DNA of 50,220 nt from Chromera velia (taxonomy: Eukaryota > Sar > Chromeraceae), in assembly GCA_018398765.1 (NCBI GenBank), contig JAHBMJ010003166.1:15348-65567 (forward strand), given 5' to 3'. Numbering within the stretch: the stretch's first letter is position 1; the number at the start of each line of letters is the position of its first letter. The translations under genes were made by a program, and so were the position numbers. The notes beneath the pieces were generated by a model that saw only the letters and a list, made by a program, of their open reading frames with translations, was not told the origin of the DNA and ran no database searches. Shown here in pieces: positions 23,501-44,170 of the stretch.

Positions 23501-26500
23501 CTTCTTTTCAGGGGCTTTAGTTGGTGTGGGCTTAGGGGCAGGCTTCGGCGTCTCCTTTTTCACAGGAGCCGGGGCAGGCTTAGGGGTGGGCTTGGGCGTC
23601 TTTGGAGCACCGGACGACCCGAACAGCCCGAAGAAACCACCACCGCTTTCCTCCTCTTTCTTCACAGGCGTAGGTGCTTTGGTAGGCACAGTCTTGGGGG
23701 CTGGTTTGGGCGTCTCCTTCTTTACAGGAGCGGGGGCGGGTGTGGGGGCAGGCTTCTTGACGGCTGCTGTGGGTTTGACGAAGGAAAACGATGAAATGGG
23801 CTTGGGGGTCGGTTTCGGTGTGGGCGCTGGTGTGGGTGCTACTTTTTTGGGGGTGGGGGTGGGGGGGACACGGGTCGGAGGGGGAACCCGGCGTGCAGGC
23901 ACAACAGGCTCTTCATCTTCGTCCTCATCCTCCATCAACTCCGCGAGAGAAGAGGAGAAAACGTCCTTTTTCTTCGGCTGCTGCTGTGTCTGTTCGAACT
24001 TGGGTCTCTGAATTTCCTCACGGGACAGGCGAGCGCCGCCGAAAACAGCGTCACTACCGGAGTCGTCGGACAAACCCCGGGCTGCCATCATCGCCCGTCG
24101 GGCTGCATCCTTCCCTGCCAAGGCATCGGGGTCGAATCCACCCACAGATCTCGCTCGTGAGCGTGCGGCTGCTTGGGGCTGAACGGGGGGCTTCCGCTCT
24201 ACCTTCTTTGCAGCGGGCTGAATGGGAGAAGGAGCGGGGGGTTTTGTGGGAGCAACACGCGGAGAAATGGCACGCACGATTTGGGGCGGAGGTGATGGTT
24301 TGGTGGCGGCTGGTGCTTCCTTCTTGACCAACTGAGGAACTGGTCTAGGGGTCGGCTTGGCAGTAGGCTTGGGAGCCTCCACCTTTGCAGGCACCGGCGC
24401 CTTGGTGGGCACGGGCTTAGGGGCAGGCTTCGGCGTCTCCTTCTTCACAGGAGCGGGAGCAGGCTTAGGCGTGGGCTTGGGTGTTTTGGGTGCACCGGAA
24501 GCCCCGAACAGCCCGAAGAAACCACCCTCCTCCTTCTTTTTAGGCGCCTTGGTAGGCACGGGCTTAGGGGCAGGCTTCGGCGTCTCCTTCTTCACAGGAG
24601 CGGGGGCAGGCTTAGGCGTGGGCTTGGGTGTTTTGGGTGCACCGGAAGCCCCGAACAGCCCGAAGAAACCACCCTCCTCCTTCTTTTCAGGCGCCTTGGT
24701 AGGCACAGGCTTAGGGGCAGGCTTCGGCGTCTCCTTCTTCACAGGAGCGGGGGCAGGCTTCGGCGTCTCTTTCTTGGGGGGGATTTGAATTGGCAGCTTC
24801 GGCAGCTCAACCTTTTTCACAGGCTGTTGCTTCGTGACGGGTGGCTGTACCTTCGGAGCAGGAGGCTTGACGGTGAGTGCCTTAGGAGCAGAGGGGACTG
24901 CAACCTTGGGCATGGTTGGCATAGAGGGGGTGGAAATGCCCGGAATCTTTTCGAGGGTCTGCAGCATTCATTGGATGATATCATGTCAAATCGCTTCATT
25001 TGATTCTCACATGATAATGAGCAGCGTGTTTGGGAGCGGAAAGAGAAAGCGGTTGCGCTTTATCTGTCGAGTTTCTCTTCTTTTTTCTTCTCTTCTCTTC
25101 ACACAGACGACTGTTTAAGATCTTTCTTGACTCTTGTCCAGTAAAAGAGGCGAGACTCTTACTTGACAGCAAGAGTGAAAAAAGATGAGAAAAAAAGGGG
25201 TCTGTCGGAGCACGAAGACGCACAAGATCATAGAGGGGAAAAGAAACGCCAATTGACCGACTTACTCACATCGAAGACCTTCGGGGGGGCTGGAGGTGCT
25301 TCTCCCTTCTTGGGCGCGATCTCTCCCTTTTTGTAGTGCAAGGACTGCATTTCAATTCATTTTGTAGTGCATGCATTGCGTGACTCTGGATGAGAGAGAG
25401 AAAACATTTTCCAGACGCAATTGGTTGACACGCATGACATGAGACGGGTGGCTGTATCACATTGGTTACCTCACAAAACGGTAGACAAAAAGAAGAGAAA
25501 GGCGGGCAGCGACACACGAAAGATAAGAGACAAGTGACAAACAGCAGAGGCTACAGCATGGAAGAGGCAAAACAGGTCGAGACAGCAGATGCATCCGAGA
25601 GGCTAAGCAAGCAAGCGGTCAATTAAGGCACTCACCTCAGTGGCTTCCACGAATGTGACGCCTGCCCACCGAGGGGAATCCTTCAGCATCCGGCCCCTGC
25701 AATCAACGCGCGCAAGAGAGGGACAAACGGAGCGACAGACAAAAGGGAACACAGATTGAATTCAACAAATGAAAGACAACAGTAAGAGAAGAATGCACAA
25801 ATTCTTTGACCATGCTCTTGCATCCACCACAGGAAAAAAAAGAGGGAGGGACGGCGGCACGCGCACACACGTAAAGTGGGAGAAGAAGAGAGGTTGAACT
25901 ACAGAGAGGGCAAAGAGGCATGCACACCATGAATGCCTGCCTGGCCGGCCACGTTTCGATCATAAAACTTGAATCACTCTCAACGGCTTCAAGATTCCGT
26001 GTCGATTAGCATCACAGGACACGAAAACATCCACGCGTGCAAATGGAATGGAAGAATACGAAGGAGACATGAACGAACAGTCTGGCTGTCCTCACTCCTC
26101 GTTCAGGCAGGCTCCTCTCCCACGTGAAAACAAATCATCAGATACATGCACAGAAAGAGACAGAGAGACTCCCCGCCCTCCTAACCAACCACACCCCTCC
26201 ACCCACCCACCCACCCCTCGATGATTCCGTCTGTCACGCCCTGGCCCGCTGCCTGCGCTCCGTTTCTGATGCCCTGCCCCACTGCCTTCACTCGGCTCAC
26301 GGCCGCGTTCTTGATGTGCCTGCAAGAGAAATTGCATTTATTTTCATACAGAATTCTTTTTCACACATTTATTTTCATACATACAGAATGAAGGCAGGCC
26401 GCGTTCTTGATGTGCGAAGCGGGCAGACAAAAGGGAGGAAGGGATGCGGACGGGCTGATAGATAAATTGAGGAAACAGCAGCAGAGGAACAAAAGGCCGT

Positions 26501-27762
26501 TGATGCATTTACTTTCATACAGAAAAAAAAAATGAAGCAGCAGCAGACGAATAAAATGTCGCCAATGCAATAGGCTTTCTCTCTGTCTGTGTTGCAGGAG
26601 AGAAAAAAAGAAGCGGACCTGAAGAAAGAGAGAAAGGCGCAAGCAAAACAGCTGCTCGCTCCACAACAAAACGACTGTATCAACCAATCGCAACTCCCCC
26701 CCCAAAAAGAGAGAACGCTCCCACCCCCCTTCCGATAACCCAACGAACCAACCTAGGAGACTCAAAAAAAAAAAAGCCCAACGAACCAACCTGGGAGACT
26801 CGAGAATTCCATCCACTGTCTCTTGAACTCTCCGGTCGATGTCGTCCTTCACGCGCCCCGGGATTGCCACAATGTTGTCCCTCGTCTCGGTAGCACGGTC
26901 TGAAACCGCCTTCACAGCTCGACTGCACTCGCCTCAGCATCAGCATAATCAAGCAGTACATCTTTCATCAGTCAGTGGAGTACGGAACTGAGCAAGCACA
27001 CCCAAAAACTTTTCGCCCTGCTGATCGGTGCCCTAGAAACACAGCACCCAATCATGAACACACAACCACGCACCTTCTTCTGAGCAACCCTACCACTCCA
27101 ACGCACCCCCCCCCCNNNNNNNNNNNNNNNNNNNNNNNNNNNNNNNNNNNNNNNNNNNNNNNNNNNNNNNNNNNNNNNNNNNNNNNNNNNNNNNNNNNNN
27201 NNNNNNNNNNNNNNNNNNNNNNNNNNNNNNNNNNNNNNNNNNNNNNNNNNNNNNNNNNNNNNNNNNNNNNNNNNNNNNNNNNNNNNNNNNNNNNNNNNNN
27301 NNNNNNNNNNNNNNNNNNNNNNNNNNNNNNNNNNNNNNNNNNNNNNNNNNNNNNNNNNNNNNNNNNNNNNNNNNNNNNNNNNNNNNNNNNNNNNNNNNNN
27401 NNNNNNNNNNNNNNNNNNNNNNNNNNNNNNNNNNNNNNNNNNNNNNNNNNNNNNNNNNNNNNNNNNNNNNNNNNNNNNNNNNNNNNNNNNNNNNNNNNNN
27501 NNNNNNNNNNNNNNNNNNNNNNNNNNNNNNNNNNNNNNNNNNNNNNNNNNNNNNNNNNNNNNNNNNNNNNNNNNNNNNNNNNNNNNNNNNNNNNNNNNNN
27601 NNNNNNNNNNNNNNNNNNNNNNNNNNNNNNNNNNNNNNNNNNNNNNNNNNNNNNNNNNNNNNNNNNNNNNNNNNNNNNNNNNNNNNNNNNNNNNNNNNNN
27701 NNNNNNNNNNNNNNNNNNNNGGGGGGGGGGGGAGAGAGAGAGAGAGAGGCAAACACACACAC

Positions 27763-27844
<82 letters not shown>

Positions 27845-30800
27845 AGGGAGAGGGAGAGGGAGGGAGAGAGAGAGGAAAAGAGAGAGGAGGAACGAAGGTG
27901 TTCTCTTCTCTGAAGAAGGCTGAAGAAGGGTCCGTCCGGTCCGGCGAGACTCCCTTCCTTCCTTCCTTCCTTCCTCATCCTCCCTCCTTCCCTCCGTCCC
28001 CATAAGAAAAGAAGAAGCATCGATGGAACCCCCCCCACGCATCCTCCCTCCAACGGACAGATGGACAGATAGATACCAACAGTGGGTGAGTCGGCTCTTC
28101 TTCTCTCTCTTCCTTTCCCCTCCCACACGGACAAACAAGCTAACCCCGACCCTAGACCAAACGCAACGGAGAGGAGTCATCACATCACATCATGGGGGTC
28201 GGTCAAGCGTCTCGCATCTCTCCTTTACGTCTATCAGACGAGGTGTTGAAGCAACAAAACCCCAAGTGAAACGACAATACAGAGAAAGAGAGAGAGACCC
28301 ACCCAAGACATAGCCACCGCTGCCCCCAGCGAGAGCTCCCAGTTCTGCCGCCTGTGTCACGTCCAAGTCGAATCCCAGCACTGTGCCCCCAGGGTTGATC
28401 ACCTCCGAGATCCCCCCTGCTGCTGCCCCGGCACCGGCAAGGGCAACTCCAGTGAGGATCTGGAGAAGGGAGGGAGAACGAAAGAAAGAGAAAAGGGACT
28501 GTTTAAGGAATGCAGGTACGTAGAATTCATTTACAAAGGCAACAGAAAGCCCTGCAGGGACTGGAATTGCCACTCAATCGGGAGAAGTGAGGGGAGGGGA
28601 ATGGAGACGAAAAGTGAACAAGAAAAGTGTCGAAGAGATGTAGACAACCCCAGCCAAAAATCACACACTTCACTCACACAAGAGAACAGGGGCATCCATC
28701 TTCGAAAAGTCTCCACCCCCACAAAAACACTTAGTAGTCTCCCTACCCCCTCTTGCTCATCGGGCTGCCCACGTCTGTCTGTCTATCTGTCTGTCTCTCT
28801 GTCTGTCTGCGTGTGTTTGTCCGAACAGTCCAGAACACCCTCCCCAACGCACAATAATGCACAACCTTTTATACATGCATGTCTGCCCATCTACCCATAC
28901 ACGAACACACCAGACCGATCCACATGAGACCTTGCAAGCAAGAAAGAAAGAAAAAAAAAAGAAAGGGAGAGAGCCGACCTCCACGACAACCCGACGCGCG
29001 TCCAATTCGACCACATCCTCATCTCCCTTTGGAGGCGCTCTCTTCACTTCCTTGGGCTTTGGAGCGGGTGCGGGTTTCTTTGGAGCTGCAACCAACCACA
29101 CACGCACATCGTTTTTTCTTCTCTCCTCTCCCTCCTCTTCATCCATCAGTCTTGCACGAGTCCCCCGGACGGACGGAGGGGCGGGTCACAAAGGCATAGA
29201 ACGAGAGACAGAGAAGAACGGACACACTCAGCGTCTGGCAGAACGTTAAGAAAAAGGGGGAGCGGAGCAGACAAGCAGAGACAAGTGAGGAAGACACAAA
29301 TGAAAGCACAGAGAGACAAGCGGAGGGAGACCCATTTTTTTTTTCCTTCCGCAAAGAAAGACACAGACAGAACCCTTCTACTAATCTTACACTGCCAACA
29401 AAACTCTGTCCACACACACACTCACACACGCCTGCCTGCTTACCGGGTGTGGGCGCGGGAGCCTTCTTCTTCTCATCGCCCCCCCCAAACAGAGAGGGAA
29501 AAGAGGGACCCTTCTTCTCGGCTTCTATTTTCTTTTCCGGTTGGGGCTTCTTCTTTGCCACAACAGGTTTGGGGGTGGGGGCAGGGGTGGGCTTGGGCGT
29601 AGGTTTCACAGCCACAGGAGGCTTCTCTGCAAATAAATTTCAATCAAGGTGTAGAAAAGACAAGAAGTGCCTGCCCTGCCCAGAAAGTGCATCAATAAAT
29701 AAACCGGAGTTCTCCCTTCACATACACATTCTGTACTGCCACGCACGCATGCCTCCACCCATCCATGCATACCCACAACCAGCCATCCGTGAAAATGTCC
29801 AACGGATAGAACGCGTGTGATTCAACAGACCGAACACTCGGCGCACAAAATCTTCAGAAAAGAAAAAAAAGGCGAGTGCCCTCTGACTGTGATTCGCCTC
29901 CCGGCCTGCCTGCTTGCCTGAATAAACAAGTGAAGAATTGACCTGTGGGTTTGGGCACCTCCTCCTCTTTCTTCTTTGAACCGCCGCCTCCAAATAAGCC
30001 CCGAAACAGACCTCCGCCTTCCTCCTTCTTCTCCTCAGCCTTCTTTTCCTCTGAACGACATCGGGAGAAAAGCAAGCGCAGGAGGGCGAGAACACGAAGC
30101 AGGACAGGAGAAACAACCGAATGTGAACGAACACTTTTTGCATGAAAAGGATTGTCGGAGAAAAAAAAAAAACTCCAATCGACACAACACAAGTCAGATT
30201 GCTGCCCGCCTGATGGTCACCCTGGCTTATTTTTTCTGTACACGGGGTTTTCTGGGCAGTGCAAATCCCTCGGCCTATGGACGCCTACTCTCGGTCTTCC
30301 CTGTTCACTTCTTTCCCCCTGCAATTCTCCTGAAATACAGAACTCAGCTTGACGGAGGAAGGAAAAGCGCTGCCATTCTCTCTCTCTCTTCCTTTCCATG
30401 CACTCAAACAGCCAACACACACAGACACCCGTGCGTGCATCCACAGACGCTCCACCCAATCTCACCGAGCCCATCACATCATCCGCTTCCTTGCAGCTGT
30501 CTGCTTCTTCGCCAGCCCGCGCGCGGAACTGACCCGGTTTCGGTGTCGGCTTCGGTTTGTACGTAACCTGAAGCTTTGGTTTCTCGACAACCTTCGCTTC
30601 CTCTGCAGGTTCCCCCTCCTTCTCCTTTTCCTTCTTCTCTTCCTCTTCCTCCTTCTTTTGGAAACTCTGGAAGCCCTTCATCTGTGGAGGGACTCCGGCC
30701 CTTGCGCCAGCCCCCCTCTGCTTCTGCTGCCCCGGCAGGACTATGCCCTTCGCAAGAGCGAGCGCTTGGAGATCCTCCTCCTCCTGTTCCTTCTCTTTCT

Positions 30801-31822
30801 CCTCTGCCGCCTTTTCCTCCTCTTTCTCTTTCTCTGCTGCGGGGGCAGTAGTGGGAGCTGCAGGCAACATGCAGGACAATAAGGAAGGAAGTGACTGCAC
30901 AAATACAGAGAAAACATTTGCATGTAGACACACTGCCTTGGATTGCGTACAGAAAGCGCGTGCCGGACAACGAAAAAGATGTTGCATGGGGGCTTTGGAA
31001 AGAGCAAAAAGAAGAATCAAACAAAATGCATGCACGGGTTAGTACTTTCTTGCCGCCTGCTGACTTTCTTCTGCCTTCGGAGCTTCCGCAGTTTCCTCCT
31101 TCTTTTCTTCTTCTTCCTTTTCCTCCTCAGAGGGTGTCAAGGTCTCGGCAGCGGTCTTCTCTTTCTCTTTCTCGGGTGCGGCGGTGGGGGTGAGGGACGG
31201 AGAGGAGTCTGAAGCTGTTGCAAGTGGGGTGGGGGATACGGAAGGAGCGGCTGAGTCCTCTTTCGGGGCGGCTGAGGGTGCTTCACTCATGCTGGTGGCA
31301 GGGGCTGTGCCGTTCTCCCCCCCCAACGCCGTCTCCGTCTCGTTCTTCCCAGGTTCGCCTCCTGGGCTTCCTGCACAGAGAAAGAGAGAGAGAGAGAGAA
31401 ACAAAAGGGTGCACAGATAGGTGAAAGAGGGTTATGTGGAGCACAAACCGCCGGCGGGGGGGGCGTATGCGGACGGAAGGAGGGACGTCTCCGATATGCG
31501 TACCTGCATCAGATTGAGCAGTAGTCTTGGTCTCATCCTGCTCTGGGGCTGACACCCCAGCTGGAGAATCTTTCAGAAGAGAGAACCACTCAGTTACTTC
31601 CTCCTCAATAAGGAGAGAAGGGAAGGAGTCCGTCGGACGGGGACTCAGGGGAGTTACAAAGGGGCGCTCTAAGGAAGGGCGCCTGCCCGACTGTGAGAAG
31701 CGATGAGGAACAAATGCAGAATGCAAAGAAGAAGCCCACGACCTTCGACCGCTAGAATCGCCGCGTCGCTGATCGGCTTTGGCACCCAACGCCAAAAAAT
31801 AGAAGCCTAATAGAGGAATCAT
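20588..31822 (-). CDS. Plastid-targeted(?) sticker-spacer repeat protein, 12 exons
   Basis: My model has exons 31822-31504, 31370-31065, 30857-30534, 30050-29943, 29626-29444, 29085-28979, 28459-28303, 26932-26791, 26319-26215, 25696-25636, 25344-25270 and 24958-20588. All use GT-AG, every phase agrees, and the sum is 6258 nt (2085 residues). Domains in order: a signal peptide ([16 protein letters not shown]) followed by an Arg/Ser-rich, acid-poor stretch like a plastid transit peptide; Glu/Lys/Pro-rich linkers; [12 protein letters not shown] and SLFGGG motifs; a Gly/Ala-rich hydrophobic segment (exon 7); amphipathic helices with two SPR turns (exons 8-10); then a huge disordered exon. That exon has roughly thirty copies of a 20-residue Pro/Lys/Ala unit, eight GFFGLFG and six FSF.K motifs. 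The C-terminus is basic and Gln/Glu-rich. I know no named family. The repeat style recalls pyrenoid linker proteins, which is inference. Intron 7 contains the assembly gap, so an unseen exon there is possible. Confidence 0.8.
21290..24790 (-). repeat. 60-bp-unit tandem array with higher-order modules
   Basis: The coding repeat [20 protein letters not shown] (20 residues, 60 bp) is repeated in runs of one to three. The runs are separated by [19 protein letters not shown] cassettes and [15 protein letters not shown] cassettes. Many units are identical at the DNA level, indicating recent duplication or conversion. The composition leaves the opposite strand open for 939 codons (21192-24011), an artefact. 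Confidence 0.9.
26301..26415. repeat. 19-bp exon-edge duplication around MITE-like motifs
   Basis: The first 19 bases of exon 9 of the minus-strand repeat-protein gene (26301-26319) recur exactly at 26397-26415 in the upstream intron. Between them lie ATTTATTTTCATACAGAA (26336-26353) and a variant with four extra bases (26367-26388). A further copy with one mismatch is at 26507-26524. Confidence 0.85.
26739..26803. repeat. Duplicated exon edge plus donor site
   Basis: The last 11 bases of exon 8 (ending at 26791) and the first 14 bases of its intron recur 38 bp downstream, after a T12 run on the coding strand, with one difference. The second AG|GT sits at 26754-26751 and would shift the frame if used. 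Confidence 0.85.
27116..27720. other. Assembly gap
   Basis: 605 N bases between a C homopolymer and a G12 run, inside intron 7 of the minus-strand gene. Neither its true length nor its content can be judged. Confidence 0.99.
27733..27875. repeat. GA / AC / GA compound microsatellite
   Basis: GA, AC and again GA/GGGAGA runs directly right of the gap. On the coding (minus) strand these read CT, GT, CT. Confidence 0.95.
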
Positions 31823-32683
31823 TAGTTTGTTGGCTCACGGCGGCACTGACGATGACAAAGAATGAAAGCAGACGTGATCAAAACTTGAACGTGATCATCA
31901 ACGAGCACAAAAAGGCCTACGTCATTCCCGCAGCTTTCCGAAGAGAACACACAGGATTGCGCACTTCAAAAGCAACCGACAGCATCTTCTGAATCTGGCA
32001 GTCTCTGAAAGGAAAAGACATTTTCAAGCATCGGTCAACGGAGAGAAGGAAAGCAGGCGATGTGCAAGGGCGTCTCTGTGCGTCTCCGCAGATTTCTGTC
32101 GTGACACCACGAGACGGACTCGGACTCGATCAGCGTCCCGAAACTCAGAGTGTCGCGCGAAGCGCCCCCTCTGACAAAATGAGTGCCTATAAGTTTGAAA
32201 ATCCGTGTGAAGGCGCGGGGCCCAAAGCGCACCATTTCTGGACCCAAAAGGCAATTTTTGGCTTTTCTACTCCGTGCGAAATCATTTGCGTAATGAGGCA
32301 CACAACTAAAATCAAAATCCGTGGCATTGTTGACGAAAACTGGTGCCCTTGTGAGAGTGCACGTATTACTACGTCCGTTGGTGGATCGTCTGGAGCTCCG
32401 GTGTCCCTGGAGAATTAGACTTGCATCTGTGCCGTCTTGTATACATCCTGCCCATTTGAAAGGAAGTAGAGTCTGTCTGACCGGCAGGCTACTCGCGTGT
32501 GGTCGTTTCGCTTGTCTGAGAGTAGATCGAAGAGGAGACTGCTGCACGAAGACGAAGTGCATGGGACAATGACAGGTTTGATGTGACACTTCGTCTCTTT
32601 TGGTGCTTCTTGCCAGCCTTTGCGTCTTTTGTCTTCGTTTCGCTGCAGTAGTTTGGAAGGAAGGAAGGTAGCGTGGCCCGAAG
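31823..32683. promoter_or_regulatory. Divergent (shared) promoter region
   Basis: 861 bp separate the ATGs of two large divergent genes (minus ATG at 31822-31820, plus ATG at 32684). Both promoters and 5' UTRs must lie here unless there are upstream noncoding exons. I see no convincing TATA box. An open frame at 32062-32418 has no recognisable content and is not called as a gene. Confidence 0.5.
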
Positions 32684-43766
<11,083 letters not shown>

Positions 43767-44135
43767 CCTGGTTGGTGAGTTTGCTTGTCGTTGATCGGGA
43801 GTGAGCTCTTTTGTCATAAAGGCGAATCAGGTTCGGATGGGAGGGGATGGGTGGGTTTCCTTCAAGGGAGGAAACACAAGGAAAAAAGGGAGGAGGGAAG
43901 GTGTATTTTGTCCGTCGGCCTGTCAACTCCATTTGTCTGTCCAGCAGCTGCCTACCTGCCTGCCTGTAACCAACCTGGCAGCCTCTTCGTACTTTCTGCC
44001 CTCCTGCTTCTCTCTCTCTGTCTCTGTTGTTGCAAGAGAAAGACCCCGTTCTCCTTCCTAAGCGGTTCGGAAGCGGGTGGATCAACAAGGTTCTCTTCCC
44101 TCCCTCCCTGTGTTTCCTCTTCTCTTCTGCTGGTG

Positions 44136-44170
<35 letters not shown>

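Noticed and set aside
21192-24011. 939-codon plus-strand open frame ([17 protein letters not shown]-type repeats)
   Set aside because: It is the exact antisense of the Pro/Ala/Lys repeat exon. The minus strand has the presequence, spliced exons and phase agreement.
26972-28183. Open frames across the gap
   Set aside because: They consist mainly of N-derived unknown residues and flanking microsatellites.
32062-32418. 119-codon open frame between the divergent genes
   Set aside because: No recognisable motif or splice support; it lies in the presumed promoter region.
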